DNA of 64,000 nucleotides from Kangiella marina (GTDB lineage: Bacteria > Pseudomonadota > Gammaproteobacteria > Enterobacterales > Kangiellaceae), in assembly GCF_039541235.1 (NCBI RefSeq), contig NZ_BAABFV010000001.1, positions 1,302,001 to 1,366,000 on the forward strand, in the 5' to 3' direction. The position numbers were made by a program, and so were the translations under genes. Positions 36,537-46,387 of the stretch are shown piece by piece. How positions within the stretch are numbered: the stretch's first letter is position 1; each line of letters begins with the position of its first letter. A model generated the notes under the pieces. It did no database searches and was not told the DNA's origin. It saw only the letters and a program-made list of their open reading frames with translations.

Positions 36537-37277
36537 TTATGCCGCTTTTTCTTGCTGTCGATTGATCGCATCAAGTACCGCATTCCAAAGATTAGAGCGT
36601 AACTTTAAGCTTGTTACCGCAACCTCTTCAGCACTTTGCCACTTCGCAGCATCCTCACCACACAAGGCTTGCAGACACTTCTCAGCTAATGGCCCATGCT
36701 CATCGCCATCCAACTCAATATGACGCTCTAGGTAATAGATCAGGGTTGGGCAATTGACGTTTTCATTCGACATCACATCCTTAATCGCCGTAAACATATC
36801 CGGAATTAATTTTTCACGACCGTATAAGAACGCCGAAGCGACTTCGACATCGGTCCCCTCACGAGCTGTTTTTAAATTGTAATCGACGAACTCACGGGCT
36901 CCTTCAGGAATCAGGCTCATATCTTGAGTCTTAATAAATTCCTTAATGTGGCTCGTATCAGCACCGACTTCTTCCATTGCTTTCAAGTACAGCGAGTAGT
37001 GGCTGATCGCATTGCCGTCCGGATCCAGATCGCTTTCTTCACCAATAACAATTTCATTAATGAAGCGTACAACTTCAGGATCTTGCTTTGACTCAACCCA
37101 TGGCACATCAACACACGTTAGACGTTGTTGTAGTGACTTAAGTAAGCTCATAAAATCCCAAACGGCATAGATATGATATTCCATAAAAGTACGGACACTA
37201 TCTAAGCTATCGAGCGATTTATACGTTTCGTGGTTGGACAACTCTTTATTTAAGTCTTCTAATTTATCTTTTAACAT
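36537..37277 (-). CDS. DUF3050 protein (haem-oxygenase-like fold)
   Basis: The 246-residue helical protein has the DUF3050 signature: FMEYHIYAVWDFMSLLKSLQQRLTC, VPW, INEIVIGEESD, ISHYSLYLKAMEEVGAD and, near the C-terminus, YYLERHIELDGDEHGPLA. The conserved His/Glu residues suggest a diiron or haem-oxygenase-like core, but no activity is known to me. It is divergent from the hemerythrin-like gene across an AT-rich 359-base gap. Confidence 0.88.
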   Translation of the reverse strand: MLKDKLEDLNKELSNHETYKSLDSLDSVRTFMEYHIYAVWDFMSLLKSLQQRLTCVDVPWVESKQDPEVVRFINEIVIGEESDLDPDGNAISHYSLYLKAMEEVGADTSHIKEFIKTQDMSLIPEGAREFVDYNLKTAREGTDVEVASAFLYGREKLIPDMFTAIKDVMSNENVNCPTLIYYLERHIELDGDEHGPLAEKCLQALCGEDAAKWQSAEEVAVTSLKLRSNLWNAVLDAINRQQEKAA

Positions 37278-37636
37278 GGTGGCTCCTCACAGTGGTTAGC
37301 ATTCATCTCCCATCAGATGATGCATATTTGACTTTATATTATTCCCTGAACATTTTTTTTAATGTTCTCTTTCTAATAATCACACCACCTCATAAAAATC
37401 TATATTTATAGGACTCTTTTTTTATTTTTTTATGACCTGGTTATCATTTAATTTTTATAAACGCCTTTTTCTGCAAATATGAATAGATGTTTATGCAATA
37501 CTGCATAATGCAAATCCGCATTATTTCCTTATTTATTAATGGGTTATAAATATTGAAAATACACTATATTTAGTGTCTACTAAGAGAATACTAAGACCAA
37601 ATAAATTTATTTTTAATTAGCTGAGGATCTACAAAA
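37278..37636. promoter_or_regulatory. AT-rich divergent promoter region with three small palindromes
   Basis: No gene is present in this 359-base gap. It holds three exact inverted repeats: GAACATT/AATGTTC around six T (37348-37367), ATAATGC/GCATTAT around six bases (37505-37524), and ACACTA/TAGTGT around TATT (37561-37576). The last lies 61 bases before the hemerythrin-like start and the first about 70 bases before the DUF3050 start, positions suitable for operators. No consensus I know is matched. Confidence 0.45.
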
Positions 37637-38161
37637 ATGGGGTTTATCAAAGATTTTTTTTCTAAGAGACCTAAGGTTGAGCAAAGGCCCATGTCTCCGC
37701 CTCAACCAAAGCCAAATGATGCGTCTCCCAAAAAAGGCATTCAATTTGATCCTGGATTAGTCGACAACCTTAAAAATGATCACAGTCACCTAGTAACGCT
37801 TTTCGGACAAATGTGGGAACTTGGATATCAAGCCAACAATCCGAAAAAACTGGCCGACTTAGTGACTCAATTTAAGCGTGACTTTCAGGCACACCTTCTT
37901 AAAGAAAATGTTAAGTTCTACGTTTATCTTGAACAAAACTTATCGGACGACAGCACTTCAATGGAGCTGGTTCGTGACTTTAGAACGGAGATGAATGACA
38001 TTGCTCATGCCGTGGTTAAATTCTGTAAGCGTTATTCAAAACCATATGACATGAAAGTGTTACAGAAACACTTCCCGAATGACTACCAGCAAGTCGGTGA
38101 AGTTCTTACCCACCGTGTCTCTCTTGAAGAAAACGAGCTGTACACTTTGTATCAACAGTAA
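37637..38161 (+). CDS. Hemerythrin-like HHE-domain protein
   Basis: A 174-residue soluble protein. After a Pro/Lys-rich start (about 1-35) the helical domain carries NLKNDHSHLVTLFGQM, HLLKENVKFYVYLEQ and a further His (DIAHAVVKFCKRY), spaced as in hemerythrin/HHE proteins that bind a diiron centre. Such proteins sense or carry oxygen, nitric oxide or iron. Ligand identity and role are unproven. It is divergent from DUF3050. Confidence 0.72.
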   Translation: MGFIKDFFSKRPKVEQRPMSPPQPKPNDASPKKGIQFDPGLVDNLKNDHSHLVTLFGQMWELGYQANNPKKLADLVTQFKRDFQAHLLKENVKFYVYLEQNLSDDSTSMELVRDFRTEMNDIAHAVVKFCKRYSKPYDMKVLQKHFPNDYQQVGEVLTHRVSLEENELYTLYQQ

Positions 38162-38193
38162 GCTCTATTTCAACATAGCCGCTGAAAGGGAGT

Positions 38194-39327
38194 TCAGCCC
38201 GCTCGACTGATTGATTGTAGTCGAACGAGTAAAATACCGATCACTAACGCCATCACGAATAAAGTGATGTCCGGTTTCTTCCCGACAATAAATAACTGCA
38301 AAACCGTAATTCCAACCGATAGCACCACTAAAAAGCTTGCCGCCCAAGGATAATTCCGCCACCACTTTGCGTAAAAGTAACCCACGGAAGCCAGTAATAA
38401 TGATTCCTCGATCAACTCACTCAAGTTATACCAAGTTGACCCTTTCAAGAAATCATCAAAAGGCAACCACTGAAAGCTGTTAATCCCAGATTTAAAAGTC
38501 AGCGGATACCAGTTACTCCACAACAAAAGTCCCGTGCTACTGATTGCGATTAATGGAATCATTAGACCGCGTTTTAGTTGGTGGTGGAGCAATATCGCAA
38601 GCGGCAGCGCAGTCACTTCACTCCAACCCATCTGCGACCGATACATTGCTAATTTAATAATGATCACAAATACCGAAACCAGAATAATAAAATTCAAACG
38701 GTACTCTTTACCCAGCACGCGCTGCACCAAGTGGTAAAAGACTAACCAGAAAAGTACATGCTGTAACCATACCGACATCGACCAGGTGCTTTTTACGATG
38801 GTATCCAGACTCTCTCCAAACTGCTTACTTTCAAATACTGGAATGTATGGAAAGAATTGCCACCCGATCCATAAAAACAACACCAGAAACGCTGGCGATA
38901 TACCCAAGCGCAAACCCTCAGGGATCATTCGTTGAATACGCTGACTGTTAGAGTAAGCAGCGAGTGATATACCAATTAAAATTCCGATCGCATTTAGTAG
39001 CGCATCCGCAGCATGCGACACTCTCGAGGGTAGGTAAAATTGAATAAACTGTAAGCAAAACGCAAATAAGATACCCACCGCTAGCATCAACAAGATAGAC
39101 AGCAGCGTATAACGTCGTTGCTTTTGCTGCACGGTTAACGCGCCAAAGAAACCATAAGGGATGAATAGCAGAATATTGGCAATAACGTCCGAGCGAATGG
39201 TTCTCTGCTGCCAATTCATGAGCCATGCACCAAGATCGGCCGGTAATGGGCGTGAGAAATCAAAGTTGAACGGGTACAGGGAGCCGTACGCAATAAATAC
39301 TATGACGATGTACCAAATCAGTCTCAT
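38194..39327 (-). CDS. VanZ-like multi-pass membrane protein
   Basis: The 377-residue protein has about 10 hydrophobic helices. The N-terminal part shows the VanZ-like pattern: IAYGSLYPFNFDF, DVIANILLFIPYGFFGAL and LQFIQFYLPSRVSHAADALLNAIGILIG. VanZ-like proteins are often found in exopolysaccharide or exosortase clusters, which agrees with the exosortase-type genes that follow divergently. Biochemical function unknown. Confidence 0.85.
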   Translation of the reverse strand: MRLIWYIVIVFIAYGSLYPFNFDFSRPLPADLGAWLMNWQQRTIRSDVIANILLFIPYGFFGALTVQQKQRRYTLLSILLMLAVGILFAFCLQFIQFYLPSRVSHAADALLNAIGILIGISLAAYSNSQRIQRMIPEGLRLGISPAFLVLFLWIGWQFFPYIPVFESKQFGESLDTIVKSTWSMSVWLQHVLFWLVFYHLVQRVLGKEYRLNFIILVSVFVIIIKLAMYRSQMGWSEVTALPLAILLHHQLKRGLMIPLIAISSTGLLLWSNWYPLTFKSGINSFQWLPFDDFLKGSTWYNLSELIEESLLLASVGYFYAKWWRNYPWAASFLVVLSVGITVLQLFIVGKKPDITLFVMALVIGILLVRLQSISRAG

Positions 39328-39452
39328 TTCACTTCCTTCTCTTTCCTCTCACCCTGCCCCAGAGGATGTAATTTTTATGGTGTTTAGCTGACGCAGTTGT
39401 CCTAAACCGCTAAAATGTCTCTCAATAACTTATTCATAATAACGGAATACCG

Positions 39453-41033
39453 ATGCTTTACCAGTTTGATGATATCGTTTCCACCAGCTGTCAGCAGTCT
39501 GCTGAGCGTATTGCTGTGGACGACAATAAGCAACAGCTTAGCTATCACCAGCTGAATAAAGCCATCGATACACTCACAGATTACTTTCTTAGTCTCGGTC
39601 TCGACGCTAACAGTCGTGTCGGTATTTATCTGCCTAAGCAAATCGAAGCTGTCGTCAGTTTTTTCGCCGCGAGTCGCGCCGGACTGGTTTTTGTGCCCAT
39701 TAATCCGTTGCTGAAAGCACCACAAGTAAGTTACATCGTACAAGACTGTAATATACAGTTGCTTATCACCAGCGCTCAACGAGGCACGATACTACAGAGC
39801 ATTTATGCCGAATGCGAGGATTTGCATCACCTTTTGCTGGTCGATGAATCGACAAAATTCACAGCGCCCGACGCGTTGGCGACCCATTACTGGTCACAGC
39901 TGCCAGCAGCGACAAGCCCTCGTCATCGTCGCCGAATTTCGCGCGATCTGGCTGCGATACTCTATACTTCTGGATCAACTGGCCAGCCCAAGGGCGTTTG
40001 CCTCTCTCACCACAACTTAATTGCCGGCGCACAAAGCGTTAGCCAATACCTGCACAATTCCGCAGAGGATGTATTACTGGCTGTATTACCACTTAGCTTT
40101 GATTACGGTCTTAGCCAAGTGACCACGGCCCTGCTGGTCGGCGCCAAAGTGGTTCTGATGGAGTACCTCTTACCACGGGATGTCATCCGTCAGGTCGAAA
40201 AGCATCAAATCACGGGCTTAGCTGCAGTTCCTCCTTTATGGATACAGCTGGCTTCTCTGGAATGGCCAGAATCTGCTCAACGCACGCTTCGATACCTTAC
40301 CAACAGTGGCGGCGTTATGCCTGAAGCAACCCTGAGCCAACTCAGACACTCTTTGCCAGATACCGCGCCTTACTTGATGTACGGACTAACCGAAGCCTTC
40401 CGCTCGACCTATTTAGAGCCCGCTGAACTGGAGCATCGTCCAAGCTCCATGGGAAAAGCCATTCCTGATGCTGAAATTTTGGTACTTCGGGAAGATGGCA
40501 GCGAATGTCAGCCGAATGAAGCGGGAGAGCTGGTACACCGCGGGGTGCATGTGAGCCTCGGTTACTGGAATGATCCCGCGAAGACAGCCGAACGCTTTAA
40601 GCCGCTTCCTGGCAAAGCACCTCACTTGCCCGAACTTGCGGTCTGGTCTGGCGACACAGTGAAACGCGACGAAGAAGGTTTTCTGTATTTTATTGGTCGC
40701 CAAGACGATATGATAAAATGCTCAGGTTACCGAATCAGCCCTGCTGAGCTTGAAGATACACTTTATCAGTTGGAGCTGATCAGCGAAGTGGTTGCGCTGG
40801 GAATTGCTGACGCCCAGCTAGGTCAGGCGGTTCTGATAGCGGTCAAGTTATCAGCGACAGCCCAAGCCGACGACAATGCCACCAATAGTATCAAGCGATA
40901 TTGTCAGCGTGAGCTGCCCAATTTTATGCAGCCTAAATACATTGAGTTTGTCGATCAATTGCCACGAAACCCCAATGGCAAAATCGACCGCAAAGCACTA
41001 CAACAAGAGTTCCACTATTTAGCGAACGCTTGA
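39453..41033 (+). CDS. AMP-dependent acyl-CoA ligase, exosortase A-associated type
   Basis: A 526-residue adenylate-forming enzyme with AILYTSGSTGQPKGVCLSH (P-loop, about 170-188), YGLTEAFRSTYL, the hinge region FIGRQDDMIKCSGYRISPAE and the catalytic Lys in NPNGKIDRKAL. The sequence style matches the ligase that TIGR lists as exosortase A-associated (ligase_PEP_1), usually paired with a PLP decarboxylase as here. The substrate is unknown, probably an amino or fatty acid loaded on a carrier protein. No exosortase is in the window. Confidence 0.85.
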   Translation: MLYQFDDIVSTSCQQSAERIAVDDNKQQLSYHQLNKAIDTLTDYFLSLGLDANSRVGIYLPKQIEAVVSFFAASRAGLVFVPINPLLKAPQVSYIVQDCNIQLLITSAQRGTILQSIYAECEDLHHLLLVDESTKFTAPDALATHYWSQLPAATSPRHRRRISRDLAAILYTSGSTGQPKGVCLSHHNLIAGAQSVSQYLHNSAEDVLLAVLPLSFDYGLSQVTTALLVGAKVVLMEYLLPRDVIRQVEKHQITGLAAVPPLWIQLASLEWPESAQRTLRYLTNSGGVMPEATLSQLRHSLPDTAPYLMYGLTEAFRSTYLEPAELEHRPSSMGKAIPDAEILVLREDGSECQPNEAGELVHRGVHVSLGYWNDPAKTAERFKPLPGKAPHLPELAVWSGDTVKRDEEGFLYFIGRQDDMIKCSGYRISPAELEDTLYQLELISEVVALGIADAQLGQAVLIAVKLSATAQADDNATNSIKRYCQRELPNFMQPKYIEFVDQLPRNPNGKIDRKALQQEFHYLANA

Positions 41034-41066
41034 ACCGTAACAAGTCCTGATAAATAAGGTTTATCC

Positions 41067-42293
41067 ATGACGACAAAAACACACGCACCCATGACTCAGT
41101 TTTCAAACCAAAACAACGAGTTGTTGATTGCAGGAAAGACGGCGAGCCAAGTGGTGATGATTGCCGGTCAGACCCCTTGTTACGTCTATGATAAGGCTGT
41201 TATTAAAAGCAATGTGGATCGTTTGCGTCACTTTTTCCCCGATATCAGCATACACTACGCGATCAAAGCCAATCCTTATGCACCACTGGTGTGTTACCTG
41301 TCTGATCTGGTTGATGGACTTGATGTTGCTTCTGGACAAGAGCTAGCGCTCGCTTTAGGTACCTCAACTGACACCAACAACCTTAGTTTCGCTGGCCCCG
41401 GCAAGTCTCAACAAGAAATAGCCATGGCCATCAGTAGTGGCATTACCTTAAACGTCGAGTCACTCACCGAGTTGCAACGCATTATTGAATTGACCGAGCA
41501 CACTCAATCGACCGCCGATATAGCTTTACGCCTTAATCCAGATTTCGAGCTGAAGTCCTCAGGCATGAAAATGGGTGGCGGCTCTCAGCAGTTTGGTATC
41601 GACGTCGAACAACTGGGCGCAGTGCTCGAATTATTACAACATCCTCGCTTAACGTTACGCGGACTGCACATTTTCACCGGGTCACAAAATCTTCGTCATG
41701 AGTCGATTATCAGTGCCCACAACAATATTTTTGCCTTAGTTAAACGTCTGATCGAACAATATAAACTCGAGATTCATCATCTCAATATCGGCGGCGGGTT
41801 TGGTATTCCTTACTTCCCAGGCGACACTGAGCTCGATCTTGAGCCTATCGCGCAAAACCTCAATCAGCTACGCCAGCAACATATTCAACAATTCGGTGAC
41901 TGCGAAATCATTTTAGAGCTCGGCCGCTACTTAGTCGGTAACGCTGGCATTTATGTGTGCCAAGTAACGGATACTAAGATTTCAAGGGGTAAGCGCTTTT
42001 TAATCACAAACGGTGGCTTACATCACCACTTAGCCGCTTCCGGTAACTTCGGACAAATTATCCGTAAGAACTACCCTTTAGCCGTGCTTAATAAGATGGA
42101 CGTTGTTGAAACGGAGGCGGTTGATGTTGTTGGTCCACTTTGCACACCGTTGGATATTTTAGGTAGCAATATTGAGCTACCCGCCGCCGAGATTGGCGAT
42201 ATCATCGGTGTCTTTCAGTCTGGAGCTTATGGTTTCAGCGCCAGCCCGCGCGATTTCTTAAGTCATCCACATCCTGTACAATTACTTCTTTAA
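41067..42293 (+). CDS. PLP-dependent decarboxylase, exosortase A-associated type (DapDC/ODC family)
   Basis: A 408-residue fold-type III PLP enzyme: the PLP lysine in IHYAIKANPYAPLV, HIFTGSQNL, the phosphate-binding GGGFGIPYF segment, ELGRYLVG, CTPLD and a C-terminal FQSGAYGFSASP. It belongs to the group of diaminopimelate-like decarboxylases paired with acyl-CoA ligases in exosortase A loci (dCO2ase_PEP1). It starts 33 bases after the ligase with a TAAGG ribosome site. Which amino acid it decarboxylates is unknown. Confidence 0.85.
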   Translation: MTTKTHAPMTQFSNQNNELLIAGKTASQVVMIAGQTPCYVYDKAVIKSNVDRLRHFFPDISIHYAIKANPYAPLVCYLSDLVDGLDVASGQELALALGTSTDTNNLSFAGPGKSQQEIAMAISSGITLNVESLTELQRIIELTEHTQSTADIALRLNPDFELKSSGMKMGGGSQQFGIDVEQLGAVLELLQHPRLTLRGLHIFTGSQNLRHESIISAHNNIFALVKRLIEQYKLEIHHLNIGGGFGIPYFPGDTELDLEPIAQNLNQLRQQHIQQFGDCEIILELGRYLVGNAGIYVCQVTDTKISRGKRFLITNGGLHHHLAASGNFGQIIRKNYPLAVLNKMDVVETEAVDVVGPLCTPLDILGSNIELPAAEIGDIIGVFQSGAYGFSASPRDFLSHPHPVQLLL

Positions 42294-42311
42294 AATTGGT
42301 TACTTAAGCTT

Positions 42312-44831
42312 ATGTCCTTGTCATCGAGCCTGAAAAGCTTTTCCTTAGCGGTATTGCGTCTTCCTCTAAAACTATTGGTCAGAGAAAAGCGCGCGCCTTC
42401 AGATCCCGTTTCCGAGTTTCAGCTATCGGAGCAGGATCACATTGTTTACGTTCTACGCACTCAATCCATGACATCGATCGAGCTGTTACGGCGTCAAGGC
42501 GAACAGCTGGGCCTGCCAAAAGGCGCCGCTACCGATTACAAGCGCAATGTTCCATCGAAAGGAAGCTGTTTATTTTTAAACAAACGACCAAGCTTTTTTC
42601 GCCGCAACAGAGTCAATGCCGATCATAAGACCAGCTTGGTTAAGCTTTTAAACGCTCAACAAGCGAACCCAAATATCAATTACAAGCTGGTTCCCGTATC
42701 GGTTTACTGGGGACGCAACCCTGGTAAAGAACGATCCTTTTTCCGCTACTTCATATCCAGCATCGAAGAGTCGGGCCGTTTCGGTAAGTTTCTAATTATA
42801 TTATTCTCGGGCCGCCAATGTTTATTACAATACGGTCAACCCATTGCGCTGAACTCTCCCGAACTTGACCTAGAAGCCGACCCAAGTCGTAATGCCCATA
42901 AATTAAGTCGTATAATGCGCATTCACTTCAATCGCGCTTGGGTAGCTACGGTGGGACCTCGTACTGAAAATCGTCGTGAATTGATTGCCGGTATCGTCGC
43001 TTCTGATCCGGTGCAGCACGTTATTCAGCGTGAAAAGACCAAGGGCAAACGCTCTGAACAGGATCTTAAAAAAGAAGCCGGTAAATACGTCAAAGAAATT
43101 GCTGCCAACTTTAGCCCGCGCATGATCCGCTTTCTTTCCAGCATCCTAACCCGCGTGTGGTATAAGATTTATGCTGGCATCGAAGTTAACAACTTAAAGC
43201 AAGTGCGGCAGATGGCCAAAGATCACGAGATCATCTATGTGCCCTGCCACAGAAGTCATGCCGACTATCTTCTGCTGTCTTATCAGCTGTATCATGAAGG
43301 ATTAGCACCGCCGCACATTGCTGCCGGTATTAATCTTAACTTCTGGCCTGCCGGTTCAATCCTGCGTCGCGGTGGCGCTTTTTTCTTACGCCGCAGCTTC
43401 CGCGGCAACCGTCTTTACGCCGCCGTTTTTAACGAATACCTCTATCGTCTATTCAACAAAGGTACTCCTGTAGAATATTTCCAAGAAGGCGGAAGAAGCC
43501 GCACGGGACGCTTGTTGTCACCCAAGACTGGAATGTTAGCGATGACGGTACAAAGCCTGTTGCGCGGCCTTAAAAAACCAATTCTTTTTGTCCCGGTCTA
43601 TATTGGTTATGAACGCATGTTCGAAGGCAAAAGCTATGTTGGCGAGTTACGCGGAAAAACCAAACAGAAGGAATCATTCGGCCAATTACTCGGCGTGCGT
43701 AAAGCGCTAAAACGCTTTTACGGCAAGGTCTATTTAAACTTTGGTGAACCCTTTAAGCTTCAAGACTTCCTTGATCAGCGCGAGGTGGATTGGCGACAAG
43801 CTTCGCTTGACCAAGATGATCGCCCTGAATGGCTATCGAATGCTGTAACTGCCCTTGGCGATGAAATCAATCGACGTATCAATGCCGCAGCCAGCGTCAA
43901 CAGCGTTTGTTTGGTCAGTCTCAGTCTATTAGCAACACCGCGCCAAGCAATGGACAAACAGGAGTTAGTGTCGCATCTCGATATGCTGCTAACGCTCGCC
44001 AAGTCCGCGCCATACAGCGTCTACACCAACTTACCGGAAAATAGTGGTCTAGAACTTTTAAATACCGCGCTTAAACTAGGCATGGTGCAAGAACTGTCCG
44101 ATCCTGCTGGCGATGTGGTTTTTATTGAAGGTGATGAAGCCGTACTCTCGACTTATTACAGCAATAATATTTTGCACATTTACGCCCTCCCATCGTTAAT
44201 AGCAGCTATCTTCCAGCGCCATGAACGAGTTTCGCGCATCCAAGTCCTTGACTTAGTCAAACTGATCTATCCTTTCTTGTACCAAGAGTTGTATATCCGC
44301 TGGACGTACGACGAGCTTGAGCAACAAATAACGACCATCATTGATAGCTTCATCGCGCTTGGCATGTTGCTTGAAAAGGATAATGAACTGACAGTTCCTG
44401 CAGACGAAGATTCAAACTGGTCAAGATTGATGACCTTGGCTCAAGCAGTACAACCTGCCCTACAACGTTATGCCATTAGCTTAACCTTGTTACACAGCCT
44501 CCAAGAAGGCGAAACCCTGCGCCGAGCAGAGCTTGAGCAAGAGAGCCAGAAGCTAGCCCAACGCATAGCGGCCTTACACGGCATTAACGCGCCAGAATTT
44601 TTTGACAAAAACCTATTCAGGAACTTGGTCAAAGTACTTAAAGATGAGGACTGGGTGGATCACACCGAAGGTGCGGGTATGCGCCCAACGGACGCTTGTT
44701 TGCTACTTTACAATACCGTTCTAAGCTTGCTTAGCGTGCCGGTGCAACAAGGCTTACAGCAAGCTTTACGCAGCTTGCAACAAACAAAACAGTTAGCCCA
44801 GCCAGTAGTGGAAAGCGAGCCCAAGGAATAA
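42312..44831 (+). CDS. plsB: Glycerol-3-phosphate 1-O-acyltransferase
   Basis: PlsB transfers an acyl chain to sn-glycerol 3-phosphate, the first step of phospholipid synthesis, at the inner membrane. The 839-residue length is typical. Acyltransferase block I HRSHAD at 313-318 has the catalytic His313-x4-Asp318, with FFLRRSFRGN, YFQEGGRSRTGRLL and FVPVYIGYERM as blocks II-IV. It starts 18 bases after the decarboxylase, and its 3' end overlaps the convergent ubiA gene by 39 bases. Confidence 0.96.
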   Translation: MSLSSSLKSFSLAVLRLPLKLLVREKRAPSDPVSEFQLSEQDHIVYVLRTQSMTSIELLRRQGEQLGLPKGAATDYKRNVPSKGSCLFLNKRPSFFRRNRVNADHKTSLVKLLNAQQANPNINYKLVPVSVYWGRNPGKERSFFRYFISSIEESGRFGKFLIILFSGRQCLLQYGQPIALNSPELDLEADPSRNAHKLSRIMRIHFNRAWVATVGPRTENRRELIAGIVASDPVQHVIQREKTKGKRSEQDLKKEAGKYVKEIAANFSPRMIRFLSSILTRVWYKIYAGIEVNNLKQVRQMAKDHEIIYVPCHRSHADYLLLSYQLYHEGLAPPHIAAGINLNFWPAGSILRRGGAFFLRRSFRGNRLYAAVFNEYLYRLFNKGTPVEYFQEGGRSRTGRLLSPKTGMLAMTVQSLLRGLKKPILFVPVYIGYERMFEGKSYVGELRGKTKQKESFGQLLGVRKALKRFYGKVYLNFGEPFKLQDFLDQREVDWRQASLDQDDRPEWLSNAVTALGDEINRRINAAASVNSVCLVSLSLLATPRQAMDKQELVSHLDMLLTLAKSAPYSVYTNLPENSGLELLNTALKLGMVQELSDPAGDVVFIEGDEAVLSTYYSNNILHIYALPSLIAAIFQRHERVSRIQVLDLVKLIYPFLYQELYIRWTYDELEQQITTIIDSFIALGMLLEKDNELTVPADEDSNWSRLMTLAQAVQPALQRYAISLTLLHSLQEGETLRRAELEQESQKLAQRIAALHGINAPEFFDKNLFRNLVKVLKDEDWVDHTEGAGMRPTDACLLLYNTVLSLLSVPVQQGLQQALRSLQQTKQLAQPVVESEPKE

Positions 44832-45665
44832 GGCCATTCCAACATAATTATTATTTAAAAAGGCGTTGAAGCATTCGGTCGGATGACGTTTGCGACAGCG
44901 CCACATCTGCCGCACAATCAGCGCCGCAGCAATAATCCAACCAATGTAGTAATAAAAAGACAACTCTAATTGCTGTCCCACAAGTAACATGCCAAAGAGA
45001 AACATCCCTTGTATGGTGCTTATCAACGCCAAATCCATATCGCCAAACAGAATTGCAGTCGACTTTAAACCGAGCCTTAAGTCATCATCTCGATCAACCA
45101 TGCCGTATAAGGTGTCATAGGCAAGCACCCAAAGCAGTGTCGCCACATAAATTAACCACACCAAATTTGGTACGTCGCCAGTTATCGCGGCGAAAGCCAT
45201 CGGGATTCCCCATGAAAACGCTGCGCCTAGAACCGCCTGTGGATAATAGGTATAACGCTTCATAAAGGGATAGGTTGCCGCTAGTAATAGCGCCACTACG
45301 CTCAAGCCGATAGTCAACCAATTCAACGTTAATACCAGTGCTAAAGCACATAACACCAGTAACAAAAACAAGGTTACGGCTTCACTACTTGCCACTTTGT
45401 TTTGCGCTAAAGGTCTCGATTTCGTGCGCTCAACATGCGCATCAAAATCCCTATCAGCAAAATCGTTAATCACACAGCCGGCAGAGCGCATAAAAAAGAC
45501 ACCCAAACAAAACACGACTAAAATCCACCAATTAGGAATGCCTTCGGCAGCGATCCATAATGCCCATAAGGTTGGCCACAGCAAAAGATACGTGCCGATC
45601 GGCTTATGCAACCGCATCAACTGCGCGTAATGTTCCCAGTGTTCTTTTTTTAAGAGTAGTTTCAT
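44793..45665 (-). CDS. ubiA: 4-hydroxybenzoate polyprenyltransferase
   Basis: UbiA prenylates 4-hydroxybenzoate in ubiquinone synthesis, in the inner membrane. The 290-residue protein has about eight helices and both Asp-rich substrate motifs: NDFADRDFDAHVERTKSRPLA and YDTLYGMVDRDDDLRLGLKSTA. It follows ubiC by 12 bases, the usual ubiC-ubiA order, and overlaps plsB tail-to-tail. Confidence 0.96.
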   Translation of the reverse strand: MKLLLKKEHWEHYAQLMRLHKPIGTYLLLWPTLWALWIAAEGIPNWWILVVFCLGVFFMRSAGCVINDFADRDFDAHVERTKSRPLAQNKVASSEAVTLFLLLVLCALALVLTLNWLTIGLSVVALLLAATYPFMKRYTYYPQAVLGAAFSWGIPMAFAAITGDVPNLVWLIYVATLLWVLAYDTLYGMVDRDDDLRLGLKSTAILFGDMDLALISTIQGMFLFGMLLVGQQLELSFYYYIGWIIAAALIVRQMWRCRKRHPTECFNAFLNNNYVGMALFLGLAFHYWLG

Positions 45666-45677
45666 GATGATAACTTA

Positions 45678-46217
45678 TTAACGGTATAGGGGTGAGTCGG
45701 GTAAAAAAACCTCTAACAGCAATAACACCTTTTGTGACTGGGCATTTGACCACAGTGAGCGTCGTGCCCACAGATCGCTAACCCCATCGTTAAAGTTCGC
45801 ATACTGTTTTGCCATTTGATACAAGCGATGCTCTGGCGTTAGCTGCATCACTTCGAGTGATTCCCTTCTTAACTCGCTCGACGTAAACAGTATGCTGCCC
45901 AAAGGCTTCGTACCCAAATCCAGAATTAACTGACCTTCACTCGCCGGCACTAACGTTCGCGCAAAAATCCAAGGCTCTTTTGGCCCATACAGCATAACTT
46001 CACGAACTTGGCTCTCATTATCCGTTAAAGCCAGTAACTCAGCTTCTTTCTTTGTCGCCTTTTCGGTCGCTTCTTTCAGTAAATCCAAGCGAACTTCGGG
46101 CACATAGTGACTCAGCTTCTGGGTCAAAGATCCAAATTCGGCCACCCACTCAGCAACCTGATAAGGCAATTCACGAATCACATCATCATTGGCACTACGC
46201 CATACCTTTAAATCCAT
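45678..46217 (-). CDS. ubiC: Chorismate lyase
   Basis: UbiC converts chorismate to 4-hydroxybenzoate and pyruvate, supplying UbiA. The 179-residue protein has the family's REVMLYGPKEPWIFARTLVP, with the product-binding Arg, and PLGSILFTSSELRRES, with a late Glu in the LPDSPLY context. Family conservation is low but the neighbouring ubiA supports the call. The ATG at 46217 is preferred over a TTG at 46238. Confidence 0.92.
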   Translation of the reverse strand: MDLKVWRSANDDVIRELPYQVAEWVAEFGSLTQKLSHYVPEVRLDLLKEATEKATKKEAELLALTDNESQVREVMLYGPKEPWIFARTLVPASEGQLILDLGTKPLGSILFTSSELRRESLEVMQLTPEHRLYQMAKQYANFNDGVSDLWARRSLWSNAQSQKVLLLLEVFLPDSPLYR

Positions 46218-46387
46218 GCAGTTATTATGCTCACCCAAAATTTCATTGTCGATTATTGTACTGGATTCATTCTGTAAACCCTAGCCGCAATCATGCTGCA
46301 AGCTTCTCATCCATAGCTTGAACTTCTTGAAAAACACTGGCCTGCGTGCCTTAATAGGTAGAGTGAGAGGTTTTACAGGAGCTCATT

